From positions 124,001 through 188,000 of the forward strand of contig NZ_BSTD01000003.1 of assembly GCF_030269325.1 (NCBI RefSeq): 64,000 nt of DNA, in the 5' to 3' direction. Made by a program: the position numbers and the translations under genes. Position 1 is the first letter of the stretch. Each line of letters begins with the position of its first letter. Under the pieces are notes generated by a model. That model made no database searches and had not been told where the DNA came from. It saw only the letters and a program-made list of their open reading frames with translations. Source of the stretch: Amycolatopsis sp. NBRC 101858. GTDB lineage: Bacteria; Actinomycetota; Actinomycetes; Mycobacteriales; Pseudonocardiaceae. Shown here one piece after another: positions 8,055-17,439 of this stretch.

Positions 8055-10139
8055 TCAGCGACGTCGGTGCACCGGAGCAGCTGCCCGGAGAACCTGCTCT
8101 TCGCCGTCGCTCAGACCACCAGAGCTACGAGTGCTCCCGCTCGGCACAGCCGGGTCGGCAGCGGTCAGCCACTCACGCAGTTCCGCGTGCCGGAACTCGA
8201 CCCCGATACCCGACAGCCGGACCAGCCCGGCTTCGTACGCCCAGTCGAGGAACTGACCCGGCCGGGCAGGCAGCCGGCTGCGCCACCTCCCCACGACGAT
8301 CGCCGCAAGGTACCGGAACCAGGTCGGACGGGCGAGCAGAAACGCGCCGAGGAGCGCCGAGGGTGCAGCGGGCTTGCCGACCAAGTACGCCACGATGCCG
8401 AACCCGAGCCCGCAGGTAATCGCCGCCACGACGTCGAAACCCACGCTGAGGCGCACCAGCTGGCTCGGCCGCGCCATCGCAAGCGGTCTGCGCCCGGTGG
8501 AGAGCTGCACCAACATGATGACGAAAAACATCACACCGATCGGCAATGCGTCGTGCGGGGAAAGGACGAGCGCAACCACTCCGGACATCGTGGCGCCGCC
8601 TAGGAGGCACCACGGCAGCACCCTGGTGAACAGCAATCGACGTCCTCGTCCCGCTCGGAGCGACTGGAGGCTGAGTGTCGACACCATCACCGGCATGCCC
8701 ATGCATACCAACGCCGTGCCGGTCACCATGCACAGGCCGAAGACCACCACAGCCGCAGCCACGCCGGCGGGGAAGTCGACAGCCAGCAAGGACGGATACT
8801 GGACGCACAACGCGACCGCACCGAGGCCCCAGCCGAGGATCGCCTGGCCGAAGCCTCCGATGACCCGCGGCAGCACTCGTCCCGCCGTTCGCCACACGGC
8901 GGGCAATGCGATGTCGGCGGCCTCCCCGATGAGCCGCTCACTCGAATGGGTCATGCCGCGCAGCCATCGTTCCACTTCTTCAGGCTGCCATCGACCGCCG
9001 ACGCGGCGCGGGTGCTGTTCGGTCAGCGCCGGGATCAGCTGCGCCAGGAGGTGGGCCGTGACCTCGTCCACGGTCAACCCAGCCAGCTCCGCGTACGGGT
9101 CGCCGCGTTCCGCGAAAGCCGTTATGCACAGGTAGAGGCGCCACGGAGAACTCAGGGCTTCCACGACGGGGCTCGTCCGGTCCGAGGCACGGCCGTCCGA
9201 ACCGGACAAGGCGTCCAGCGTGCGGCGCCAGCGGGACTCCAGTGCACTCGGTCCCAGTCGTTCGATGACGTAGTCACGGACCGCCGCCCGCGGAAGTGGC
9301 TGCAGCTCGACCACGGCGACATCGCGAAGCTGTTCCGCCGGGGCGAGCCTGCCGAACCACCCAGTGCGGCAAGTCAACACGAAAGGGCGTGCTCGCGCGG
9401 CGAAGTTCAAAGCTCGCAGGACGGCGGCCGAACGACCGAGGTCACCGATCTCGTCGAGGCCGTCGAGAAGCGGCAGGATCCATCCACCGGCCACGAGTTC
9501 GGCCGCGGTTCGTTGGTCGATCCCTCGTCTGCGTAGCTGGATGACCAGCCACGACTCGAACTGCTCCGACAGCTGGACCGAAGTGGCGTCGTTGTATCGC
9601 TTTCCGTCGGCGAACGGATCGAACGACGCGAGGTTCATCCGGATCGGCACGGGCTTCGAATCGGCGGTCGGCCATCTACCGAGCAGGTCGAGCGCGAGCT
9701 TGATGAGCAGGACGGTCTTGCCGGCACCGGCGTCGCCCAGAATCAGCAACCGGCCTCGGTCCAGGGTGCGGTAGTACCCGGCGACGTCGAACGCTGACCC
9801 GAGCGGACCTCCCCCGTCGGTGCGACGGGCGCGCCCGTCATGAAGCCGGAAGCCGACATCGGCCGGGCTCGGGTCACCGAGGTCCCCGAGCAGCCGGGCG
9901 AGTACGGTCGCCTCCTCGACGCGCAGCCGCTGGGCCAGCCCTGCGGCGACTGCCTCCGGCCGTCCGCGACGTTGCCGGATCCAGGCGTCCAGCGTCGGCA
10001 CGGCCACGACGACCCCGACGAAGAGCGCCAAGACCCCGGCGATTTCCCCGCCACGAGTCTGCAGCATGACGAGAACAACTGTCGCGGCGACGAGTGCTGC
10101 TACTCCGATACCCCACAACACGATCCGGAAAATCCGCAC
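8055..10139 (-). CDS. Membrane-anchored NACHT-family NTPase
   Basis: A STAND-type ATPase of 694 residues. One transmembrane helix lies at the N-terminus (IVLWGIGVAALVAATVVLVML). The NACHT core has Walker A GDAGAGKT at about 133-140 and Walker B ILPLLDGLDEIG at about 220-231, with a distal CRTGWF sensor-like region. From about residue 395 there are several hydrophobic helices, so the C-terminus is also membrane-embedded. I start at GTG 10139 because GGGAGGA sits just upstream; the longer frame overlaps the divergent small gene. Known bacterial NACHT proteins sense phage infection and trigger cell shutdown. A membrane effector role here is inference from topology and from the neighbouring Gabija-like genes. 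Confidence 0.85.
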   Translation of the reverse strand: MRIFRIVLWGIGVAALVAATVVLVMLQTRGGEIAGVLALFVGVVVAVPTLDAWIRQRRGRPEAVAAGLAQRLRVEEATVLARLLGDLGDPSPADVGFRLHDGRARRTDGGGPLGSAFDVAGYYRTLDRGRLLILGDAGAGKTVLLIKLALDLLGRWPTADSKPVPIRMNLASFDPFADGKRYNDATSVQLSEQFESWLVIQLRRRGIDQRTAAELVAGGWILPLLDGLDEIGDLGRSAAVLRALNFAARARPFVLTCRTGWFGRLAPAEQLRDVAVVELQPLPRAAVRDYVIERLGPSALESRWRRTLDALSGSDGRASDRTSPVVEALSSPWRLYLCITAFAERGDPYAELAGLTVDEVTAHLLAQLIPALTEQHPRRVGGRWQPEEVERWLRGMTHSSERLIGEAADIALPAVWRTAGRVLPRVIGGFGQAILGWGLGAVALCVQYPSLLAVDFPAGVAAAVVVFGLCMVTGTALVCMGMPVMVSTLSLQSLRAGRGRRLLFTRVLPWCLLGGATMSGVVALVLSPHDALPIGVMFFVIMLVQLSTGRRPLAMARPSQLVRLSVGFDVVAAITCGLGFGIVAYLVGKPAAPSALLGAFLLARPTWFRYLAAIVVGRWRSRLPARPGQFLDWAYEAGLVRLSGIGVEFRHAELREWLTAADPAVPSGSTRSSGGLSDGEEQVLRAAAPVHRRR

Positions 10140-10265
10140 GACATCCTCCCGCCCCCAATTCTGCCACACCGGCATCCGCAGGCATCTACCCGTAACGATC
10201 CGAAGTGGGGCAGCGACTCCCCGTTCCGTCCAGGGGAATTCACCACAGGAAGAAACGAGTCCCGC

Positions 10266-10682
10266 ATGACACAGCTCAGCTCGGTCGAGACTGCACATGA
10301 GGCACGCTCCGAGACAACAGCGGAAGGGGCGACGGCGTGGATCGACGCCCCGGACACCGTCCGCTGCCCTCATTGGTGCGGCGGGAAACACAACGAGACA
10401 CATCCCGACGACCGCGTGCACTGGTCCAGCAACACACTTGCGTTCGATCCGGTGCTGGCCGAGCCGGCCTTCGAGCGGGTCGACGACGAGACTCACGAAA
10501 TTCCGCTTCGGTTGCTGATCACGATGGAGCAGGGATTTCGCGAGGTCGGGCCGAGAATCAGCGTCGCACCGGAGATACTGGCCCACGGAAAGGGTTTCGC
10601 ATTCACGGTGACCGAAGCGGAACGTGTGGCCCACGAAATGCTACGGCTCATCGAAGCGTCTCACTCGACCGCAAATCGTTGA
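10266..10682 (+). CDS. Small DUF6907-like Cys/His protein
   Basis: A 138-residue protein of unknown function. The N-terminal half contains a CPHWCGGKHNETHP motif followed by DRVHWSS, the hallmark of the actinobacterial DUF6907 family as I remember it and a possible zinc-binding knuckle. The C-terminal half is a mixed fold ending in a helix (TVTEAERVAHEMLRLIEA). It starts at ATG 10266 with a weak AGGAAG upstream, is divergent from the NACHT gene and lies about 90 bases before gajA. Such proteins often occur with xenobiotic-response regulators; no function should be assumed. Confidence 0.75.
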   Translation: MTQLSSVETAHEARSETTAEGATAWIDAPDTVRCPHWCGGKHNETHPDDRVHWSSNTLAFDPVLAEPAFERVDDETHEIPLRLLITMEQGFREVGPRISVAPEILAHGKGFAFTVTEAERVAHEMLRLIEASHSTANR

Positions 10683-10772
10683 CAGCGGACGGAGGCGTTG
10701 GCCCAAATGCCGAGGAACTCGCGGCCCGAGTGGTAGAAAGATGACGTCGAGCAGCAGAATTCAGGAGGACGG

Positions 10773-12584
10773 GTGTACCTGCAGAGGGTGGCCGTGCGCG
10801 GGTTCCGCGCGGCGGCGAAGGACGAGATCATCTGTGAGTTCCCCGGCCGCTTCTCCCTGTTGGCCGGAGCGAACAACGCCGGCAAGAGCACCGTGGCCGA
10901 CGCCTTGTACCTCGCCCATCCTCGCACGTTTCCGCACGTCCCACGACCGACGGTCGCCACGCTGAGTGCAACGCTCCCCCGCGAGGTCGACGTCACCTAC
11001 GCCTTCAACGCAGGGGCTGACGAAGGCCCGGTCGGGCAGCGGCTCCAGAACATCGCCATGCCCGCCCCTGCCTGGACCCGAGAACTCGAGCGCAACCTCG
11101 GCCGCGTCCGGGCGAGGGCCGTCGGTGGCGAGCCGGAGGAGTTCGAGTCCTTGAGGCTGATCTACCTGCCCGCCTACCGCAACCCGCTAGACGAACTCGC
11201 CCGGCGTGAGGCCCAAGTCCTGATCGAGCTGTTCCGGGCCGAGCAGCAGGCGCGCAACGGGCACCGGAACCTCGTCGACCTCCGCGCCCGGGCGCAGCGG
11301 CTGTTGGAAGCCCTCACCAGGACCGGCCTGATCGAAGCCGTCGAACAGCGCGTCCGCGGCCACCTCACCGCGTTGTCGTCCGGCGTCAGCCACCAGTTCG
11401 CCTTCATCGGCGGCCAGGTCGTCGACGACGCCTACCTCGCCCGGGTGCTGGAAGTACTGCTCGGCGCCATCGACGACCGGGCCTTCGCTCAGCGGCTCGA
11501 AGTATCCGGCCTGGGCTACGTGAACTTGCTTCACATCGCGATCACCCTGGCGGCGATCCCCGACCTGACGACGCCTCGATCGGACGCGCCCGAATCCGAC
11601 GCCGGTGAGCCTGCGGAGGAACCCGGCGAGAATGAGCGCCAGGTCCAGCGGGACGCCGAGGCCGAGTCCCAGCAGGACGCCTTCTTCCCCGACCTCTTCC
11701 ACGTCACGGTCGTGATCGAGGAACCCGAGGCCCATCTGCACCCGCAGCTGCAGCACGGGCTGACCCGGTACCTGCGCCAGATCACGGCCGCACGCCCCGA
11801 ACTCCAGACGATAGTCACAAGCCACGCGGGTGAGGTCATCTCGGCGTGCCGTCCCGAGGAACTGGTCGTGCTGCGGCGGCAGCAGGATGGACGGCGGGTT
11901 TCCCGGGTGCTGGCCACGATGCCCATCCACGACAGGAAGCGCACGCTGCGCATGGCCCGGCTCCACCTCGACACGACCCGCTCGGCCGCGCTGTTCGCGG
12001 AGCGCATGATCGTCACCGAGGGTGTCACCGAAGGAGCGATACTCAGGCAGTTCGGCCGCGCCTGGGCCGGCGCCGACGACCTCAAGCGGCGGTTCGTCGA
12101 AGCGCTTACGATCACCGTCATGGGGTCTCGGCCCGGCCGCTGGCCGGTCGACCTGCTGGCGTCGCCCGGCCACGAAATCGCCCGCCGCATCGCGGTCTTC
12201 ACCGACACCGACACGCGACCGCCGGACGTGTTCTCCGAGACGTCGTGGCTGGCCAACGCCGACCGCGACGTCGTCCGCGGCTTCTATAACCACCCCACGC
12301 TGGAACCAGCCTTCACCGCGGGCAACGAGGTAGCGGTCCACGTGGCTCTTATCGAGGCCGGGATATCCGTGCCCGACCCGCTGACCCCGCAGGCGGTCGA
12401 CACGCTATTCGCCACGACCGCCAAGAAGCGCAAGGCGGAGTTCGCCCTTGCCCTCGCCGACGAACTCCTGCATCGCTTGGAGTCCGGCGAGCCGATCGTC
12501 GTTCCGTTGCACGTAGCGGCCATGTTCGACTTCCTCTACCCGGACGAAAGCGAAGATGCCGCCCCGCCGGCCGCTGACCGGTGA
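10773..12584 (+). CDS. gajA: OLD-family ATPase-TOPRIM nuclease, GajA-like (Gabija)
   Basis: A 603-residue OLD-family endonuclease. The N-terminal ABC-type ATPase has Walker A GANNAGKST at about 32-40 and the signature/Walker B region VTVVIEEPEAHLHP at about 311-324. An acidic linker lies at about 270-305. The C-terminal TOPRIM domain starts near 410 (ERMIVTEGVTEG) and has the paired acids of FTDTDT near 478-480. AGGAGG lies four bases upstream of the GTG start. It overlaps the UvrD-type helicase gene by 29 bases. An OLD nuclease followed by a UvrD-like helicase is the Gabija defence arrangement, in which GajA nicks DNA when nucleotides are depleted. Assignment rests on domain order and pairing. 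Confidence 0.82.
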   Translation: MYLQRVAVRGFRAAAKDEIICEFPGRFSLLAGANNAGKSTVADALYLAHPRTFPHVPRPTVATLSATLPREVDVTYAFNAGADEGPVGQRLQNIAMPAPAWTRELERNLGRVRARAVGGEPEEFESLRLIYLPAYRNPLDELARREAQVLIELFRAEQQARNGHRNLVDLRARAQRLLEALTRTGLIEAVEQRVRGHLTALSSGVSHQFAFIGGQVVDDAYLARVLEVLLGAIDDRAFAQRLEVSGLGYVNLLHIAITLAAIPDLTTPRSDAPESDAGEPAEEPGENERQVQRDAEAESQQDAFFPDLFHVTVVIEEPEAHLHPQLQHGLTRYLRQITAARPELQTIVTSHAGEVISACRPEELVVLRRQQDGRRVSRVLATMPIHDRKRTLRMARLHLDTTRSAALFAERMIVTEGVTEGAILRQFGRAWAGADDLKRRFVEALTITVMGSRPGRWPVDLLASPGHEIARRIAVFTDTDTRPPDVFSETSWLANADRDVVRGFYNHPTLEPAFTAGNEVAVHVALIEAGISVPDPLTPQAVDTLFATTAKKRKAEFALALADELLHRLESGEPIVVPLHVAAMFDFLYPDESEDAAPPAADR

Positions 12585-14052
12585 GCAGCGAGCCGCGGCG
12601 ACGACCGCGGCCACGCGCGCGTTCATCGTCGCGGCACCCGGCTCGGGAAAGACCACCGTCGCCGCGGAGCGCTTCGGCGTGCTGCGCTACGACACCCCGG
12701 CCGACACTCGCCGGATCTTGGCCCTGAGCTTCACCCGATCGGCACGCGGCGAACTCGCCGCGCGGATCCGCAGCCGTTGGGGCGGCGCGGCGCTCGCCTG
12801 GCCTCACCAAGCTCGAACTCTCGATGCGCTCTTCGCCGAGATCCTCACCTTCCTCCTGCGCCGCGGAGTCGTGTCCTGGCCGGGCGGCCACACCGAACTC
12901 ACGGTGCTGGACACCTGGCGGGGGCAGCGAGGAGCCAGATGGCTGACGCCGGAGTCGGGCTTCCGTCGCATCGCTATGCTTCAAAACACGAATGTCCGTG
13001 CGCGGGGTGTGAAGGTCATGGCGACGGGCTACCACATCGGAACAAAGCAGCCTTTCGACGAGCACCTCGCAGCTGGCCGATGCACTCACGCCGAAATCCG
13101 GCAAGTGATGGGAGCCGTTCTCCGGCACCCTGAACTCCGCGCCGAGGTGGTCGACTACCTGACCTCGGGCACCAAGGGCGTGATCGTCGACGAGGTGTTC
13201 GATGCGAACGAACTCGATCTGGACCTGGTCCGGCTGGCGGCCGCAGCGGGCATCTCCACGACCATGATCGGCGACCCCTGGCAGGCGCTGTACGAGTTTC
13301 GCGGAGCACGTCCCGAACTGGTCCCCCTCCTGGTGCAACGCGACGGCTTCGCGGAGTTCCCCATCACCTCCTCGTTCCGCTTCGAGACGCAGGGCATGAT
13401 CGAGATCGCCGGCGCGGCGCGAACCGGGCAGTCGATCACGCTCGACGTCGTCACCGACGCGGCGGAGTGCGACGTGGTTCTCGCCCCCAGATGGGATGGC
13501 CTGTGGGAGGGGCCGGACTGCGTCCTGCCGTTGTCGTTCGGAAAGCTGGACAACCTGACCGACGCGGCGATGACCCTGTTGCTGGACCGTCTCGTCCAGG
13601 GGCGCTTCGGGCATTCGGCCTACTACGCCGAAGAGGCAGCCATTCTGCTCGGGCTGACCATGGACAAGCTCCGCGCGAACGGAAGCCTTCTCGGAGCGGT
13701 GCTCGAAATCGTTCGCCGGGGAACCCCGCAGGCGGCGGAGGGCGCGCTCGACGTACTGCGGTCGGTCCTCAAGCTGCTGGGCAGCTCTCGACGGCTCGGC
13801 AAGCTGCCGGAGAAGAGTGAGGCGATCCAGCACCGCCGGCTGCTGGCGCTGGCCCGTCGCATGAGGCAGCCGCACGTGGTCGCCGGGATGACGGTTCACC
13901 AGGCCAAAGGCCGCGAATGGCCGGTGGTCGGCGTCCGGCTCACCGACGGTGAGGCCGCCAAGCTGGCCGCCGGCCTGAGACAGGACCGGATCGACGATCG
14001 GGTGCTGTACGTCGCGCTCACCCGCGCGGCAAGACGGGTTTTCCGATGTTGA
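12556..14052 (+). CDS. gajB: UvrD/Rep-type helicase, GajB-like (Gabija)
   Basis: Superfamily 1 helicase of 498 residues, the usual GajB length. Motif I AAPGSGKTT lies at about 26-34, after the Q-motif-like LTGEQRAA. Motif II reads VIVDEVFD at about 209-216, departing from the canonical DExQD. Motif III is GDPWQALYEFRGA at about 237-249. C-terminal motifs include VHQAKGREWPVV and RVLYVALTRAARRV. It starts inside the gajA tail and is clearly co-translated. In known Gabija systems GajB binds GajA and hydrolyses nucleotides. The gene ends nine bases before the convergent NERD-NACHT gene. Confidence 0.82.
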   Translation: MPPRRPLTGEQRAAATTAATRAFIVAAPGSGKTTVAAERFGVLRYDTPADTRRILALSFTRSARGELAARIRSRWGGAALAWPHQARTLDALFAEILTFLLRRGVVSWPGGHTELTVLDTWRGQRGARWLTPESGFRRIAMLQNTNVRARGVKVMATGYHIGTKQPFDEHLAAGRCTHAEIRQVMGAVLRHPELRAEVVDYLTSGTKGVIVDEVFDANELDLDLVRLAAAAGISTTMIGDPWQALYEFRGARPELVPLLVQRDGFAEFPITSSFRFETQGMIEIAGAARTGQSITLDVVTDAAECDVVLAPRWDGLWEGPDCVLPLSFGKLDNLTDAAMTLLLDRLVQGRFGHSAYYAEEAAILLGLTMDKLRANGSLLGAVLEIVRRGTPQAAEGALDVLRSVLKLLGSSRRLGKLPEKSEAIQHRRLLALARRMRQPHVVAGMTVHQAKGREWPVVGVRLTDGEAAKLAAGLRQDRIDDRVLYVALTRAARRVFRC

Positions 14053-14061
14053 TCCGCCGAA

Positions 14062-17000
14062 TCAGGCCGGGTCGCCGGTCAGTTTCCGGATCGCCTTGAT
14101 CGCGGTGGGCCCGAGCGCCGGGTCGTCGACGAACTGGCGGAGTGACTCGACCGTGTCGGCGTTCCCGACGTGGCCAAGGGTGGAGATGACCCGGTCGATC
14201 TGCCGCTCGGATCCGTGGAACGGCGTCCGTTCTCCGAACAACGAGGTCAGCTCGCCCCGGCGGCGAAGGCTCCACTCAAGGATCGCTCGAACCTGCTCGG
14301 GAAAAGCGTTCAGCAGCCGGCCGAAAACAGGCTTCCGTTCGGTCGCGAGCGCCACCGCGGAGTCGGAGAACCAGTACAAGGCATCCGCGGCCGCGGGCGC
14401 CAGGTCCCCCTGGAGTCGCTGCCAGTACGGCGCGCACCGCGCGGCGACGTCCTTCTCCCCCCGCTCGCCTCGGAAAAGCCAGAACACGATGGCTCCCAGG
14501 CATTGCCAGGCGTCCTCGTTCTCATTCCGGCAATGATGGAGCGCAGGTGGAGTGTCCAGGAAAAGCGCGCAGCCCTCCAGCGAAACCACGTAGCAAGCGA
14601 CGACACCTTGGAGGTAACCCGACGAGGTGTCTAGCAGGGTCGCCCACCGCAAGAAGGCGGGCAGTGCTCGACTGTCGGCGGACTCGACCAGCCGACGAAG
14701 GATGTCGTCCGTCCAAAATCCGTCCGGCGCACCGATGGCGGCCATCGTCAAGAGGTCGGTCCGCGCTTCCGCGGGAAGTTCCTCGATCGCCGTGAAGTGT
14801 GCCTCGCCGCCAAGTTCTTCGAACTGCCGCGCCACGATTCCATAAGCACATCGGCAGGTGTCCGCGGTCCACTCGTGACACAGGAGATCGATGATCTGGT
14901 CCCGGATCGGCGCGGGCTCCCACTCCGTCGTGACCATGCCGAACGAGTCCATGGTTTCCAGCAGCTGCGAGCCGATGAGCGGATGACTGTCCGACGCGTC
15001 CAGGTGGTCCAGAACCTCGACAATCCGGCCGTGCAAGGCATTGCCCCTCGTCGCGACTGCGAAGCTCTGGATCATCATCAGGGCGGCCAGCTGTACGTGG
15101 TAGGCGCCGTTGCGCCAAGCCAGCCGCAGTACGTCGAGTGCAAGACCGGCGACTTCGACGCTTGGTTCGTTGCCGAGCAGCGAACTCAGCAGAAGCAACC
15201 TGCCGTGGCTGTGGCCTTCCGCACCGGCGACGACAGGGGCCAGGCGACGACGGACCTCCGTCCCGTCCAATGCAGGAAGCTGCAACCGACGGTACTGGAA
15301 CAGGTGCCAGTGGTAGTTGGCGAAAGTCCGCGCAGCAACGGATTCACTGGCACCTCCCATGCCGATGAACACTGTCGCCACGACGTACGAGATCGCAGGC
15401 ACAGGATCCGCCGCTTCGCACGAACGACGGCAGGCAGCGTCCGTCGCGTCGAGCAGGGCGACCACCTCGTCGAGGAACTCGCCGTGGAACGTGAAGGCTC
15501 CGACCGCCGCGAACAGCGCCGCCTCTGGTGGGGACAGCGGACGCCCTCCACTGACCCGCAGCCGGTAGTCGGGCTCGAAGGCGAAAGCTGTGTCAGTCAG
15601 ATCATCGGTTGCCCTACCGATCAGGTCGGTCGCCATCGATCGCACGACGCGGGCGGCCAACTGCCCGAGGCTTCCCTTCAGCGCCTCGATGTACAGCCCG
15701 CCGTCACCAAGCGAGCCGGCCAGGTTCCGCAACCGGTCACCGTCCGGTTCAAGCGGGACGACCAGCGGCGACAGGTCCTGGTGCCGAGGCCGCTTCAGCT
15801 GTTCGGCAAGTTCAGCCGGGTTTCGGTGCACCAGCATCAGGTTCTCGGCCACCAAGAACCGGCCGACCAACTCGTGCGAGAACGAAAACCGGCCCTGGAA
15901 GTCCACGGCCAGCGAGCTGACGAGCGCGTCGTCGATCACCCGGCTCGGTGCGTCCTGATCCACGACGAACTGCTCGGCGATCCGCCGCACGACGTCCACC
16001 GGTAACCAGGTCACCAGACGTTCGTTCATCGCGACCGCCAGCCGCCGGAGGACACCACGGACGTCAGCGGGCAGCTTCGTCGCTTCCAGCCGCTTGCGGA
16101 CGAACGCGTCCATGAGCGTGGCTCGCGTCGTGCCTTCACTCAGCTCGGCCGCGCATTCCGAGGCGATCGCAAGCTCGTACGCGGTCGAGAACGGCTCGCA
16201 GAGCGGCAGCAGCTCGGGCCTGCCGTAGGACTCCAACACGGCAGTCTTGTCGGCCGCGGCGAGCTGCCCAGAACGGACGGTGGTCCCGCCGTGCGGTGTC
16301 TCTTCCTGCGTCGTGATGAGGACCGAAGCGTCCGCGTACAGCCGAAACGCCGCGAGATCACCTAGCAAACGCTCGCGAAGAGGCAGCGAGCACTCGTTGA
16401 ACCCGTCGAGCAGAAGGACCACCCTCTTGCCCAGGATCTTCGCTGCCTGGAGCAGGTCGTCCGTGGAACCCGAGAGGAAACGGCCGACGACTCGGTTCAG
16501 CAAGGGTGCCAGCCGGTGCTCGTACATGCCGGCCGCCACGAGCACCGGGACGGCGCCCTGTTCCGCCAGCGCGAGCGCGGTGTGCCTGGCCAGATGGCTC
16601 TTACCCGCGCCTGACGGGCCGACGAGCTGGACGCGATCGGTCTCGCGCAGCAGGTCCTGGAAGTCGACAAAAGCGAGTGCGGCCTGGTCCGTCGCCAAGG
16701 GCAGAGACACCAGCTCGTGCAGGCCGGTTTCGTGGAACTCGGCAAAGTTCCGGCAGTACGTGTCGACCTTACGCGCCGCGATGCCCGCATCGACCACGCG
16801 TTCGGCCTCCGCGCCACCCTTGACGAGGCCGAGCACGCGGACAAATTCCAGCCACCGCTCACGGCTCCACGCGGGCCGGTTTCCCGGAGTACGCAGGAAG
16901 TTCACCAGATCGGTGTATCCCAGGGTTCTGACCCTGTCGTCCCCCGGCACGTCGGAGCCTTCTGCGAGCCGAGGGAAGACGCAGACGACGCTGTCGAGCT

Positions 17001-17388
17001 GCGTGTAGAACTTGCGTCCGGTCGGGGTTTCCCCTTCCCGCGCGGCGAACCAGTGCATGGCGTCACTCACCGCGAACTTGCAGCTCCGGGCCTGCTGGTA
17101 GGGGTTCTCCCGGTCGATGGGTTCGCGCGTGCCGTCAGGATGCCAGACCGACCACGGGCCGTTCGTTCCGCCGACCAGCCGGTCGGGGTAGGCCTTGAGT
17201 TCGACGTGGCACGCGTGGACGTCGGTGATGACGAGGAAGTCGATCTGACGCCGAGGCCGGCCGGCGAAGAAGTTGGCGAGGACGATTGCCGAGGTCCCGA
17301 AGTCTTCCAAGTCGGCCTCGAGCATCTCGAGGAACCGGATCTCGGATCCGACGTCCGGTTTCTCACCCCAGAAAAGTTCGACCGCCAC
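14062..17388 (-). CDS. NERD-nuclease / NACHT STAND fusion protein
   Basis: A 1108-residue multidomain protein. The N-terminal NERD (nuclease-related) domain has the PD-(D/E)xK pattern: D50 in RRQIDFLVI and E63/K65 in CHVELKAY. A NACHT/STAND ATPase follows, with Walker A LVGPSGAGKS at about 253-262 and Walker B VVLLLDGFNE at about 322-331, then a winged-helix-like region. The last roughly 600 residues look like helical repeats suited to ligand sensing. The start is GTG 17388 with only a weak upstream GGA. Nuclease-STAND-repeat proteins are typical Avs-like or bNACHT defence sensors: the repeats sense, the NACHT oligomerises and the nuclease kills. No characterised system with this exact architecture comes to mind. 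Confidence 0.82.
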   Translation of the reverse strand: MAVELFWGEKPDVGSEIRFLEMLEADLEDFGTSAIVLANFFAGRPRRQIDFLVITDVHACHVELKAYPDRLVGGTNGPWSVWHPDGTREPIDRENPYQQARSCKFAVSDAMHWFAAREGETPTGRKFYTQLDSVVCVFPRLAEGSDVPGDDRVRTLGYTDLVNFLRTPGNRPAWSRERWLEFVRVLGLVKGGAEAERVVDAGIAARKVDTYCRNFAEFHETGLHELVSLPLATDQAALAFVDFQDLLRETDRVQLVGPSGAGKSHLARHTALALAEQGAVPVLVAAGMYEHRLAPLLNRVVGRFLSGSTDDLLQAAKILGKRVVLLLDGFNECSLPLRERLLGDLAAFRLYADASVLITTQEETPHGGTTVRSGQLAAADKTAVLESYGRPELLPLCEPFSTAYELAIASECAAELSEGTTRATLMDAFVRKRLEATKLPADVRGVLRRLAVAMNERLVTWLPVDVVRRIAEQFVVDQDAPSRVIDDALVSSLAVDFQGRFSFSHELVGRFLVAENLMLVHRNPAELAEQLKRPRHQDLSPLVVPLEPDGDRLRNLAGSLGDGGLYIEALKGSLGQLAARVVRSMATDLIGRATDDLTDTAFAFEPDYRLRVSGGRPLSPPEAALFAAVGAFTFHGEFLDEVVALLDATDAACRRSCEAADPVPAISYVVATVFIGMGGASESVAARTFANYHWHLFQYRRLQLPALDGTEVRRRLAPVVAGAEGHSHGRLLLLSSLLGNEPSVEVAGLALDVLRLAWRNGAYHVQLAALMMIQSFAVATRGNALHGRIVEVLDHLDASDSHPLIGSQLLETMDSFGMVTTEWEPAPIRDQIIDLLCHEWTADTCRCAYGIVARQFEELGGEAHFTAIEELPAEARTDLLTMAAIGAPDGFWTDDILRRLVESADSRALPAFLRWATLLDTSSGYLQGVVACYVVSLEGCALFLDTPPALHHCRNENEDAWQCLGAIVFWLFRGERGEKDVAARCAPYWQRLQGDLAPAAADALYWFSDSAVALATERKPVFGRLLNAFPEQVRAILEWSLRRRGELTSLFGERTPFHGSERQIDRVISTLGHVGNADTVESLRQFVDDPALGPTAIKAIRKLTGDPA

Positions 17389-17439
17389 CGCTGCATTCCA
17401 TCACGGAACCGGCGCCCACAGCGCCTCGGCGATCGGCAG

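Noticed and set aside
10140..10634. Longer N-terminus for the membrane NACHT protein
   Set aside because: The extension has no domain features and overlaps the DUF6907-like gene on the other strand; GGGAGGA before GTG 10139 supports the shorter start.
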